DNA of 64,000 bases from Streptosporangium sp040640155 (GTDB lineage: Bacteria; Actinomycetota; Actinomycetes; Streptosporangiales; Streptosporangiaceae): assembly GCF_040640155.1 (NCBI RefSeq), contig NZ_JBFABE010000021.1, positions 48,227 through 112,226 of the forward strand, in the 5' to 3' direction. Under the pieces are notes generated by a model, which saw nothing but the letters and a program-made list of their open reading frames with translations, did not search any database and was not told the DNA's origin. Numbering within the stretch: the stretch's first letter is position 1; each line of letters starts with the position of its first letter. The position numbers and the translations under genes were made by a program. Shown in pieces: positions 25,566-33,617 of this stretch.

Positions 25566-26785
25566 CGGGCCCCTCCCGCGCGCAGATCGAGGACGTGTTC
25601 CGCCGGGAGTACGGTCGTGCGGTGGCCGTCCTGATCCGCCGGCTCGGCGACATCGACCTCGCCGAGGAGGCGGTCCAGGACGCGTTCACCGAGGCGGTAC
25701 GGCGCTGGCCGGTCACCGGCCCGCCCCCGAGCCCGGCGGGATGGATCATCACGACCGCCCGCAACCGGGCGATCGACCACCTGCGGCGGGAGGCCACGCG
25801 CGAGGACCGGCACGCCCAGGCGGCCCTGCTGCGCGCCCCCGCCGAACCCGCCGAGGAGGGGCCGGTGCGCGACGACCGGTTGAGGCTGATCTTCACCTGC
25901 TGCCACCCGGCGCTCTCCACCGCCGCCCGCGTCGCGCTGACGCTGCGCCTGCTGGGCGGCCTCACCACCGCCGAGATCGCGCGCGCCTTCCTGGTCCCCG
26001 AGCCGACCATGGCCCAGCGGCTGGTCAGGGCCAAGAACAAGATCCGTGACGCGGGGATCCCCTACCGGATCCCCACCGAGGCCGAGCTGCCCGACCGCCT
26101 CCGGGCCGTACTTGCCGTGGTCTACCTCGTCTTCACCGAGGGGCACACCGCCGGGTCGGGCGAGCGGCTGATCCGCGAGGACCTGTGCGCCGAGGCCGTC
26201 CGCCTGGGACGGCTGCTGGCCGAGCTGATGCCCGACGAGCCGGAGGTGCTGGGACTGCTCGCGCTCATGCTGCTCGTCGAGTCGCGCCGGGCCGCCCGCG
26301 TCACCCCCGGCGGCGCCCTCGTGCTCCTGCCGGACCAGGATCGCGGCCTGTGGGACCGGGAGCTCATCGCCGAGGGCCAGGCCATCGTCCGGCGCTGCCT
26401 GCGGCGCGGCCGGCCGGGTCCGTACCAGGTCCAGGCGGCGATCAACGCCGTGCACGGCGACGCGCCGGCCGCGTCCGCCACGGACTGGCGGCAGATCCTG
26501 GACCTGTACGACCTGCTGCTGGAGCTCGCCCCGGGACCGGTGGTGGCCCTCAACCGGGCGGTCGCCGTGGCCGAGGTCGAGGGGCCGGGCGCGGCGCTGG
26601 CCCTCGTCGACGGCCTCGACCTGGACGGCTACCACCTGTTCCACGCCGTCCGCGCCGACCTGCTGCGGCGCCTGGGCCGCGCCCCGGAGGCGGTGCGGGC
26701 CTACGACGCGGCGCTCGCCCTCGCCGGCAACGCGACCGAGCGTGACTTCCTGCGGCGCATGCGCGCGACGACGGTGGCTCCCTGA
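25562..26785 (+). CDS. ECF42 RNA polymerase sigma factor with C-terminal TPR-like extension
   Basis: A 407-residue extracytoplasmic-function sigma factor. Region 2 (VFRREYGRAVAVLIRRLGDIDLAEEAVQDAF, then WIITTARNRAIDHLRRE) binds the -10 element. Region 4 (ALTLRLLGGLTTAEIARAFLVPEPTMAQRLVRAKNKI) binds the -35 element. About 220 further residues form a helical repeat region (EGHTAGSG, LVESRRAARV, DWRQILDLYD, VVALNRAVAVAEVEGP, YHLFHAVRADLLRRLGR). This long C-terminal extension replaces the usual anti-sigma control in the ECF42 group. There is no anti-sigma gene beside it, in keeping with the group. The start ATG overlaps the DGPF stop by 4 nt. Confidence 0.92.
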   Translation: MTGPSRAQIEDVFRREYGRAVAVLIRRLGDIDLAEEAVQDAFTEAVRRWPVTGPPPSPAGWIITTARNRAIDHLRREATREDRHAQAALLRAPAEPAEEGPVRDDRLRLIFTCCHPALSTAARVALTLRLLGGLTTAEIARAFLVPEPTMAQRLVRAKNKIRDAGIPYRIPTEAELPDRLRAVLAVVYLVFTEGHTAGSGERLIREDLCAEAVRLGRLLAELMPDEPEVLGLLALMLLVESRRAARVTPGGALVLLPDQDRGLWDRELIAEGQAIVRRCLRRGRPGPYQVQAAINAVHGDAPAASATDWRQILDLYDLLLELAPGPVVALNRAVAVAEVEGPGAALALVDGLDLDGYHLFHAVRADLLRRLGRAPEAVRAYDAALALAGNATERDFLRRMRATTVAP

Positions 26786-26852
26786 GCGTCACGGCGCGCC
26801 CCCGGTCGTCCACGCGCCGGGGACGTCACGCCGAGGTCGTCACGCGGGTCGC

Positions 26853-27263
26853 TCAGCGCGGGGTGCGGCCGGTTCCGAAGGGGTTGTTGACGGCGTATCG
26901 CCACAGCCCGTCCGGGCCCCGTCGCGCGACGTCGGCCGCGGTCCCCTCGATGCGGATCTCATGGCCGTCGGCGCCCGTGCCGTGAACGGACCAGTCGACG
27001 ACGAGCAGGGCGACGTCTCCGCTGACGTAGGCGTGCCGCAGCCGGGCGTCGATCGGCAGGCCGAGACCGAGGAGATACCGGTCGGCGGCGGCCCGTTCCG
27101 CACCGGTGGCCGGACGGCCCGGGGAGGGGACGACCACGCCCGTGTCCTCGTAGAGCCGGTCCAGGCGTTCGGCATCCCCCGAGTTGAAGGCGTCCATGTA
27201 GGCCGCGGTGAGCCGTTCGGCGTCGACCGGGAGGATGCCAGCGTTTTCATCATGACTTGTCAT
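26853..27263 (-). CDS. SnoaL/NTF2-like protein
   Basis: A 136-residue cone-fold protein: ERLTAAYMDAFNSGDAERLDRLYEDTGVVV, a middle GAERAAADRYLLGL helix, then strands ARLRHAYVSGDVALLVVDWSVHGTG and a C-terminal GLWRYAVNNPFG. The fold hosts steroid isomerases, polyketide cyclases and non-enzymatic binders, so the function is open. ATG at 27263 is used because it puts the first helix near the N-terminus. A further ATG 26 codons upstream is possible. The start codon lies inside the palindrome TGTCATGACA. The gene is divergent from the next NTF2-like gene. Confidence 0.75.
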   Translation of the reverse strand: MTSHDENAGILPVDAERLTAAYMDAFNSGDAERLDRLYEDTGVVVPSPGRPATGAERAAADRYLLGLGLPIDARLRHAYVSGDVALLVVDWSVHGTGADGHEIRIEGTAADVARRGPDGLWRYAVNNPFGTGRTPR

Positions 27264-27267
27264 GACA
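27258..27267. promoter_or_regulatory. Palindrome over the start codon of the NTF2-like gene
   Basis: TGTCATGACA is a perfect 10-bp palindrome that covers the start codon. A partial copy (ATCATGACTT) lies just beside it. The sequence is locally AT-rich (catatgtatcgtacc follows). It could be an operator, but no adjacent regulator gene supports this. Confidence 0.25.
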
Positions 27268-27413
27268 TATGTATCGTACCAGAAAACGATCTTCCCGGGG
27301 TGGAGGCGGTGTGATCGCCCTCCCCGCGGGGACACGGACACCGGATCGGATCATCGGACTCGGGGACACCCCGTGTACACGGCCGGGACGACAGCGGAGA
27401 ACGGAGACGAGGA

Positions 27414-27776
27414 GTGACGCGGAACGACGTGATCGACATCGAGAGGCAGGGCTGGCGGGCGCTCTCCTCCACCCCGGAGGCCGCCACCGAGTTCTACGAG
27501 CGCATCCTCGACCGTACGGTCGTCATGCTGCTGCCCGGCGGCATGACGCTCGACGACCGGGCGGCGATCGTGAAGGCCATGGCGGGGCGCCCCTGGTCCT
27601 CCCACGAACTTCAGGAACCGCGCGTGTCACACCCCACGCCCGACACCGCGCTGGTCACCTACGGCGTCCTGGCCCGGCGGGAGGGCGACCCGCCGTACTC
27701 GGCGCTGATGAGCAGCCTGTACGTCCGCCGGCCGGACGGGTGGAGGCTGGCCTTCCACCAGCAGACACCGCGCTGA
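27414..27776 (+). CDS. DUF4440/NTF2-like protein
   Basis: A 120-residue protein resembling the DUF4440/SnoaL cone fold: IDIERQGWRALSSTPEAATEFYERILDRTVVMLLPGG, a middle DDRAAIVKAMAG, then TPDTALVTYGVLARREGDPPYSALMSSLYVRRPDGWRLAFHQQTP, which is the usual C-terminal strand pair. GTG at 27414 has GGAG 7 nt upstream. It is divergent from another cone-fold gene with a 150-bp shared upstream region. No catalytic residues can be assigned; it may bind or modify a small hydrophobic ligand. Confidence 0.75.
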   Translation: MTRNDVIDIERQGWRALSSTPEAATEFYERILDRTVVMLLPGGMTLDDRAAIVKAMAGRPWSSHELQEPRVSHPTPDTALVTYGVLARREGDPPYSALMSSLYVRRPDGWRLAFHQQTPR

Positions 27777-27818
27777 GCCCGCCACGGCCCCGCCCGTCAC
27801 GCGGGCCGGACGTGCCGG

Positions 27819-28337
27819 CTACGCGTGACGGCTGCGGTGGCCGGCGACGTACACCCGGTTGGCGCAGCGGAGGGCGCAGAACCGGCGCCTGCCGTTGCGG
27901 GAGGTGTCGACGTAGACCACGTCGCAACCGGGCCGCCCGCACACGCCCAGGCGGGTGTGGTCCTGGCAGATCACGTGGGCGAGGCCGGTGGCGGTGTAGG
28001 CCTTGAGCCGGTCGACGAGGGCGTCCCCCTCGTGCGCGAAGTGCAGGTGGGGCGCCCTGCCGTCGTGCCGGGAGACATAGGGGCGGCTGGCGGTGGCGGC
28101 CAGCAGATCGTTGACCGTCCTCACCCGGCGGTCCAGGTCGTCGTCGGTGAACACCGGCCGGAGCCGTCCGGCCCAGCGCAGCAGCTCCACCGCCTGACCG
28201 GGCTCCACGACCCCCAGGGGCCGGTAGTCGTGCGCCCGCAGCGTCTCCGCGATCGCCTCGGGCGGCGCGCCGGGCTCCATGTTCACCAGCGCGACGGCGA
28301 TTTCCGCGGCCATGCCACCGTAAGGGTTGAAATGCAT
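27819..28337 (-). CDS. CGNR zinc-finger (ABATE-domain) regulator
   Basis: A 172-residue protein with an N-terminal ABATE domain (about 1-120; EIAVALVNMEPG, LLRWAGRLRPVF) and a C-terminal CGNR zinc finger: CGRPGCDVVYVDTSRNGRRRFC followed by the CANRV signature (the CGNR motif with Ala for Gly) and the basic tail RSRH. The stress-linked ABATE domain is thought to bind a ligand and the finger to bind DNA. The ATG at 28337 overlaps AT-rich sequence shared with the divergent zinc-ribbon gene only 25 bp away, so the protein may control both (inference). Confidence 0.88.
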   Translation of the reverse strand: MHFNPYGGMAAEIAVALVNMEPGAPPEAIAETLRAHDYRPLGVVEPGQAVELLRWAGRLRPVFTDDDLDRRVRTVNDLLAATASRPYVSRHDGRAPHLHFAHEGDALVDRLKAYTATGLAHVICQDHTRLGVCGRPGCDVVYVDTSRNGRRRFCALRCANRVYVAGHRSRHA

Positions 28338-28362
28338 TGAAAGATTACATCACGCTGGGGGC

Positions 28363-28539
28363 ATGACAGATGAGAGCTCCACCGGGCGGCCGCCCGCCTG
28401 TCCCTCGTGCGGGCGGCCGGCGGCCGTCCCGGCGTCCGCCCACTACACCTCGGAGGGAACGGTCAGCTACGCGCGGTGCGAGTGCGGCCGCTGGCTGATC
28501 GTGCTGGCCGGACAGGTCATCGGCGCCGACGCCGCATGA
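28363..28539 (+). CDS. Small zinc-ribbon protein
   Basis: A 58-residue protein with CPSCGRP near the N-terminus and CECGRW in the second half: two Cys pairs able to hold one zinc. The ATG at 28363 is the first in-frame start with an RBS-like gggg upstream. A start 36 bp earlier would run into the opposite gene. There are no neighbours on its strand. It is transcribed divergently from the CGNR regulator and followed by a strong hairpin. The function is unknown. Confidence 0.6.
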   Translation: MTDESSTGRPPACPSCGRPAAVPASAHYTSEGTVSYARCECGRWLIVLAGQVIGADAA

Positions 28540-28577
28540 CCCCGCGCGCCCGGCCGTCCCCCCGCCCCACCTCACCC

Positions 28578-28610
28578 GGAAGGCCCGGACCGGGCCGGTC
28601 CGGGCCTTCC
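28578..28610. terminator. Bidirectional hairpin terminator
   Basis: A perfect 14-bp stem (ggaaggcccggacc and its complement) with a 5-base loop lies between the convergent zinc-ribbon and VWA genes. It has no long T-run, which is normal for high-GC actinobacteria. It suits termination from both sides. Confidence 0.75.
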
Positions 28611-28654
28611 GGGCCTCCCGTGCCCGCTCACCGGTGCCGCTCACCGGTGAGCGA

Positions 28655-29806
28655 TCACCCGGCGCTGCGTCCCAGCGCGCGCTCGGCCCACTGGCCGACG
28701 TCGCGCCGTTCGATCGCCGCGGCCATCAGGTCGGGGAACGCGTCCGGCGTGCAGGCGAAGGCCGGCACCCCCAGGGCCGCCAGCGCCGCGGCGTTGTCGT
28801 GGTCGTAGAAGGGCGCGCCCTCGTCCGAGAGCGCGAGCAGCACGATCACCTGCACCCCGGCCGCGGTCATCTGGGCGACCCGGCGGAGCATCTCCTCGCG
28901 CACCCCGCCCTCGTACAGGTCGCTGATCAGGATGAAGATCGAGTCGGTGGGGCGGGTGATGAGGCCCTGGCTGTAGGCGATGGCCCGGTTGATGTCGGTG
29001 CCGCCGCCGAGCTGGGTGCCGAACAGCAGTTCCACCGGGTCGTGGAGCTGGTCGGTGAGGTCGACCACCGCCGTGTCGAAGACGACCAGCGAGGTCCTCA
29101 GCGAGCTCATCGAGGCGAGCACCGCGCCGAAGACGCTGGAGTAGACGACGGAGGCGGCCATGGACCCGCTCTGGTCGATGCAGAGCACGACCTCGCGCTG
29201 GACCGCCCGCTGCCGCCTGCCGTACCCGACGAGCCTGGAGGGGATGACGGTGTTGCGGTCGGGCAGGTAGTTCTTCAGGTTGACGCGGATCGTCCGGTCC
29301 CAGTCGATGTCGGCGACCCGCTTGGGCCGGTGGGTGCGGGCCGAGCGGTCCAGCGCCCCGGTCACGGCCGCCTTCGTCCTCTGCACCAGCCGCCGTTCCA
29401 GCTCGGAGACGACCTTGCGGACCAGTGCCCTGGCCGACTCGCGCGCCTTCTCCGGCATCACCCGGTTGAGCGACAGCAGCGTGCCGACCATGTGGACGTC
29501 CGGCTCGACGGCCTCGAGCATCTCCGGCTCCATGAGCAGACGGGTCAGGTTCAGCCGCTCGACCGCGTCCTTCTGCATGACCTGGACGACGGTCGAGGGG
29601 AAGTAGGACCGGATGTCGCCCAGCCAGCGCGCCACCCTGGGCGCGGAGGCGCCCAGGCCTCCGCTCCGCTCGCCCGATCCCCCGCCGCCGTTGTAGAGGG
29701 CGGCCAGGGCGCCGTCCATCTGGGCGTCGGTCCCGTTCAGCGAGCAGCCGGTGCCGTCCGCGTCGCCGCCCAGGACCATCCGCCAGCGGCGCAGCCTCTC
29801 ATCCAT
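28655..29806 (-). CDS. VWA-domain protein of MoxR cassette
   Basis: A 383-residue protein. The N-terminal ~200 residues are helical and charged. The C-terminal von Willebrand A domain has an intact metal-ion-dependent adhesion site: DQSGS (211-215), Thr in GGGTDI (about 270) and Asp in LISDLYEG (about 296). VWA proteins paired with MoxR ATPases typically act as adaptors or metal-insertion partners. It is the last gene of the five-gene operon. Its ATG overlaps the end of the DUF5682 gene by 8 nt. It has no signal or membrane segment and so is cytoplasmic. Confidence 0.9.
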   Translation of the reverse strand: MDERLRRWRMVLGGDADGTGCSLNGTDAQMDGALAALYNGGGGSGERSGGLGASAPRVARWLGDIRSYFPSTVVQVMQKDAVERLNLTRLLMEPEMLEAVEPDVHMVGTLLSLNRVMPEKARESARALVRKVVSELERRLVQRTKAAVTGALDRSARTHRPKRVADIDWDRTIRVNLKNYLPDRNTVIPSRLVGYGRRQRAVQREVVLCIDQSGSMAASVVYSSVFGAVLASMSSLRTSLVVFDTAVVDLTDQLHDPVELLFGTQLGGGTDINRAIAYSQGLITRPTDSIFILISDLYEGGVREEMLRRVAQMTAAGVQVIVLLALSDEGAPFYDHDNAAALAALGVPAFACTPDAFPDLMAAAIERRDVGQWAERALGRSAG

Positions 29807-32480
29807 CGGTCCGTCCCGTCCTTCCCAGGATCGCCAGTACGGTCCGCGCGGCCGGCGCCGCGCGCTCCTCGTCGAGGTCCTCCGCGTCCGGTTCCCGGTC
29901 GGCGACGCCGGTGTCCAGCGAGCGGACCCGCGAGCCGATCGAGCGGCGTTCCGGGGCGGCGAAGGCGCCGAACGTCCTGCGGAGCAGGGGCAGGACGTCG
30001 ACGAAGGTCTCCGGGGCGAGCCCGGTGAGCCAGGCGTCGACCAGCCCGAGCAGCCGCGGGTCGTGCACCAGCAGCAGCCCGCCGCCCGACAGGAACCCCT
30101 CGACCCAGGCGGCGGCCCTGGCCGGGGGGTGCCCGGCCGACATGGCCCGTGACATCCGCCGGTCGACCTCGGTCGTGTCGAGGTCCCCGGCGTCCAGCAG
30201 GATCCTGGTGAGCCGTCCCTCGATGAGCCCGTGCAGGTCGGCGCGGCCCGAGGCGGTGCGCAGCGCCGCCAGCCACCTCCCCTTCGGCGTCTCCGCGGTT
30301 CCGGCGGCCCGTTCCCCGGAGCCCGTGGAGCCCGTGGAGCCCTCGGAGCCCTCGGAGCCCTCGGAGTTCGCGGAGTTCGCGGAGTTCGCGGAGTTCGCGG
30401 GGCCCGCCGGCTCCTCCTCGATGAGGGCGACGGCGGTGTGCACGGCGTCGATGTGGCCGATCAGGTCCCGGGCCGCGTCGTCGTCGAGGCCGGTGACGGC
30501 ACCGCCGACGCCGATGCAGATCCTGGTGAGCATGGCCTCGACGATGACCGTCAGGCCCGTGGCGGGGGTGCCGCGCACGTCGCCGTAGCGCTGGGCGCGG
30601 ACCATCGCCGGGAGCGCGGCCATGAGGTGCGTGACGTCGCCGTCGAGCGCCGCCCGCTCCGACAGGGCGTCGAGGACGTGCGGCAGCGCCTCGGGCAGGT
30701 CGGCGAGCAGGCAGCGCTCCACCAGGCCGGTGAGGGTGGCCAGGGTGACCCCGGCGGACGCCCGCCCGCCGGTCCCTCCCGTTCCCGCGCCGTCCGTACC
30801 CGGTACCGCTCCCCCGCCGGCGAGGTCGCGGACCCGGGCGGCGGCGGCGGCCGGGACGGTCGTGCCCCAGGCGCTCGCCTCGATCAGGTCGATGTCGAAC
30901 TCGGGCCGCCAGGCCAGCGACCACGACTCGCGGAAGGTGCCCTTGCTCCGGCTCTGCTGCGGGGTGCCCCAGCCGACGCCGAGCAGGCGCAGCCGGTGCA
31001 GCAGCCTGCTGCGCTCCAGGTCGAGGGGCTTGCGCAGGTCGAGATCGTACTCGCGGTCGAGCGCCTCGGGCTTGAGGCGCACCCTTCGCTGCTCCTCGCG
31101 CAGGTGGCGCTGCAGGGGGACCATCGGGGTGCTGTCGGGCACCTGGCCGAGCCGCTCCCCCACGACCATGCGCCGCTGGATCAGCTCCACCGGCAGGTCG
31201 TCGCCCTCGCAGAGCACCGCCCTGACCGCCTCGGTCACCTCGGCCAGTCCGGCCAGCGGCCGTCCCCTGAGCACGGCCAGGCTCTCGGCGAGCCGTACGC
31301 CCTCGATGACGTGGGCGGAGGAGACCGGCAGGTCCTCCTCCCGCAGCACCCCGGCCGCGCCGGTCAGCCAGCGCTCGACCGGGCGGTCCGGGGAGGTGAA
31401 CAGGTGGTGGTACCAGCCCGGGGAGGTCACTCCGGCGCCGTACCCGCTCCAGGCGGCCAGCCGCCCGTACGTCCACGGCACCCAGGTCACCTCGGTCCTG
31501 ACCTTGGGCAGTCCCTTGAGCAGCGCGTCGTCGGCCTTCGCGGTGGGCAGCCCGGCTCCCCAGGGCGTCCCCTCGCTCGAGGTGCCCGCCAGCGCGGGGA
31601 CGTGCCACGCGCCGCACACCACGGCGATCCGCTGGAACCCGTCCCTGACCGCCTTGCGGATCGTGCGACGCATGAACGCCTCGCGCCGCGCCTCGTACGC
31701 GTCGGCGGTGTGGCCGTCGCGGACGGCCTCCATGGCTTCGGCGATCATGTGGAACGGGGTGTCGCCGCGGTGCTCGACCACGTCCTCCCACCAGCGTTCG
31801 GGGTCGTCGTACCCGGCGGCGCGGGCCAGGGCGCCGATCGGGTCGATCCGTACCACCTCGGGGGCGACCTCCACGTCCCCCTCGCCCACCTCCTCCCCGG
31901 GCACCGTGTCCCCGGGCACCGTGTCCCCGGGCACCGTGTCCCCGGGGACCCCGGGGTTCCCGGAACCTCCCGGGGCCTTCACACCCCCGGCGCCCTGGGC
32001 GCCCTGGGCGTCCCCGGCGTCCTCACCCGCCCGGGGATCCGTCCGCCCAGGACCGCCCCGGCCAGGGCCAGAGCCCGGGTCACCGGCCTCGTCGCCCTCG
32101 TCGGCCTGACCCGTCCGACCGGTCTCACCCGGCTCGTCGGTCTTGTCGGTCTCACCGGGCCGGGAGGCGAGGCCGTGCGCGGCGGGCAGGTCGCAGAACC
32201 GGACCGGGACGCCCGCCCCGAGCGCGTGACGGATCGCCTGCCACTCGGGGGAGAACACCGCGAACGGCCAGAACGCGGCCTTGGACGGCTCGCCCGGCAC
32301 GTGGGCGAGCAGGGCGACCGGCGGCCGGAGGTCGGGGTCACGTGCCAGCTCGACCAGCCCGTCCGCCTCCGGCGGCCCCTCGATGAGCACGATGTCGGGT
32401 GCCAGCCGTTCGAGCTCGTCGCGCAGGGAGCGCGCCGAGCCTGGCCCGTGGTGCCGGATTCCCAGCACGGAGACGCTCAT
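29799..32480 (-). CDS. DUF5682 protein, N-terminus TraB/TIKI-like
   Basis: A large protein of about 893 residues. The N-terminus VLGIRHHGPGS (G7-I-R-H10), VLIEGPPEADG (Glu34/38) and, after a low-complexity insert (about 105-205), RREAFMRRTIRKAV and VVCGAWHVPAL (G290-A-W-H293) fit the EreA/ChaN/TIKI/TraB pattern of two GxxH motifs plus an acidic residue. This reading is my inference. The remaining ~600 residues are helical with no fold I recognise. Tandem 9-bp and 15-bp repeats lie inside the gene. I use ATG at 32480; GTG at 32489 is an alternative. It sits between the MoxR ATPase (69 bp upstream) and VWA genes of the operon. Confidence 0.85.
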   Translation of the reverse strand: MSVSVLGIRHHGPGSARSLRDELERLAPDIVLIEGPPEADGLVELARDPDLRPPVALLAHVPGEPSKAAFWPFAVFSPEWQAIRHALGAGVPVRFCDLPAAHGLASRPGETDKTDEPGETGRTGQADEGDEAGDPGSGPGRGGPGRTDPRAGEDAGDAQGAQGAGGVKAPGGSGNPGVPGDTVPGDTVPGDTVPGEEVGEGDVEVAPEVVRIDPIGALARAAGYDDPERWWEDVVEHRGDTPFHMIAEAMEAVRDGHTADAYEARREAFMRRTIRKAVRDGFQRIAVVCGAWHVPALAGTSSEGTPWGAGLPTAKADDALLKGLPKVRTEVTWVPWTYGRLAAWSGYGAGVTSPGWYHHLFTSPDRPVERWLTGAAGVLREEDLPVSSAHVIEGVRLAESLAVLRGRPLAGLAEVTEAVRAVLCEGDDLPVELIQRRMVVGERLGQVPDSTPMVPLQRHLREEQRRVRLKPEALDREYDLDLRKPLDLERSRLLHRLRLLGVGWGTPQQSRSKGTFRESWSLAWRPEFDIDLIEASAWGTTVPAAAAARVRDLAGGGAVPGTDGAGTGGTGGRASAGVTLATLTGLVERCLLADLPEALPHVLDALSERAALDGDVTHLMAALPAMVRAQRYGDVRGTPATGLTVIVEAMLTRICIGVGGAVTGLDDDAARDLIGHIDAVHTAVALIEEEPAGPANSANSANSANSEGSEGSEGSTGSTGSGERAAGTAETPKGRWLAALRTASGRADLHGLIEGRLTRILLDAGDLDTTEVDRRMSRAMSAGHPPARAAAWVEGFLSGGGLLLVHDPRLLGLVDAWLTGLAPETFVDVLPLLRRTFGAFAAPERRSIGSRVRSLDTGVADREPDAEDLDEERAAPAARTVLAILGRTGRTDG
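30318..30401. repeat. 9-bp tandem repeats in DUF5682 gene
   Basis: Three adjoining sub-arrays of 9-bp units (variants of gagcccgtg, gagccctcg and gagttcgcg), each present 2-4 times. On the minus strand they encode tripeptide runs (ANS, EGS, TGS) in a linker. The frame is preserved throughout. Confidence 0.9.
31895..31945. repeat. 15-bp tandem repeat in DUF5682 gene
   Basis: Three copies of ccccgggcaccgtgt encode PGDTV repeats within the low-complexity insert that splits the predicted TraB/TIKI-like domain. Confidence 0.9.
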
Positions 32481-32549
32481 CGGCACCACCCGGTCGCCGC
32501 GGGGACGCGCGCTCGGGCGGCGAGGACGACCTGCGGAGGGAACATCGCC

Positions 32550-33617
32550 TCAGCCCTCGTCACGGCAGGCCCGGTAGAAGTCGCGCCAGTCGCGGCGCTC
32601 GCGCACCACGGTCTCCAGGTACTCGCGCCAGACGACGCGGTCGGAGACCGGGTCCTGGATCACGGCGCCGACGATGCCCGCGGCCACGTCGGAGGGACGC
32701 AGCACGCCGTCGCCGAAGTGCGCGGCCAGGGCGATGCCGTTGGTGAGGACGGAGATCGCCTCGGCGGTGCTGAGCGTGCCGCTGGGCGACTTGACCTTGG
32801 TGCGGCCGTCCTCGGTGACGCCGGTGCGCAGCTCCCTGAAGACCGTGACCACCCGGCGGATCTCCTCCAGGCCGGTGAGGGTCTCGGGCAGCTCCAGGGA
32901 GCGGCCGAGCTGACCCACCCGGCGGGAGACGATGTCCACCTCCTCGTCGGCGGTGGCGGGCACCGGCAGCACGACGGTGTTGAACCGGCGGCGCAGCGCG
33001 CTCGACAGCTCGTTGACGCCGCGGTCGCGGTCGTTGGCGGTCGCGATCACGTTGAACCCGCGCGTGGCCTGGACCTCCCGGTTGAGCTCGGGGATCGGCA
33101 GCGTCTTCTCCGACAGGACGGTGATCAGCGCGTCCTGCACGTCGGAGGGCATGCGGGTCAGCTCCTCCACGCGGGCGAGCCGCCCCTCGAACATCGCCCG
33201 CATCACCGGGCTGGGGGTGAGCGCCTCCATGGACGGCCCCTCGGCCAGCAGCCGGGCGTAGTTCCAGCCGTAGCGGACGGCCTCCTCGGCGGTGCCCGCC
33301 GTGCCCTGCACCAGCAGGGTGGAGTCGCCGCTGATCGCGGCGGCCAGGTGCTCCGACAGCCAGGTCTTGGCGGTGCCGGGCACGCCGAGCAGCAGCAGCG
33401 CGCGGTCGGTGGCGAGCGTCGCCACCGCCACCTCGACGATGCGCCGCGGCCCGATGTACTTCGGGGTGATCTGGTCACCGTCGCCGAGGATGTAGGTGGT
33501 CACCGCCCAGGGGGACAGCTTCCAGCCCGGCGGGCGGGTCCGGTCGTCGCTCTTGGCCAGGATCGCCAGCTCTTCGGCGTACTGGTCTTCGGCATGGGCC
33601 CGCAGAACCGTTGTCAC
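32550..33617 (-). CDS. MoxR-family AAA+ ATPase
   Basis: A 355-residue AAA+ protein. It has a short N-terminal helix pair, Walker A GVPGTAKT (78-85), then the MoxR insert FEGRLARVEELTRMPSDVQDALITVLSEKTLPIPELN. Sensor 1 is FNVIATANDRDRGVNELSSALRRRFN with arginine fingers. The Walker B acidic pair here reads VEEL, so Glu replaces the first Asp. MoxR ATPases act with VWA proteins as chaperones that remodel a target or insert a metal. It is the third gene of the operon. Its ATG overlaps the DUF5691 stop by 4 nt, and it is followed by DUF5682. Confidence 0.92.
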   Translation of the reverse strand: MTTVLRAHAEDQYAEELAILAKSDDRTRPPGWKLSPWAVTTYILGDGDQITPKYIGPRRIVEVAVATLATDRALLLLGVPGTAKTWLSEHLAAAISGDSTLLVQGTAGTAEEAVRYGWNYARLLAEGPSMEALTPSPVMRAMFEGRLARVEELTRMPSDVQDALITVLSEKTLPIPELNREVQATRGFNVIATANDRDRGVNELSSALRRRFNTVVLPVPATADEEVDIVSRRVGQLGRSLELPETLTGLEEIRRVVTVFRELRTGVTEDGRTKVKSPSGTLSTAEAISVLTNGIALAAHFGDGVLRPSDVAAGIVGAVIQDPVSDRVVWREYLETVVRERRDWRDFYRACRDEG

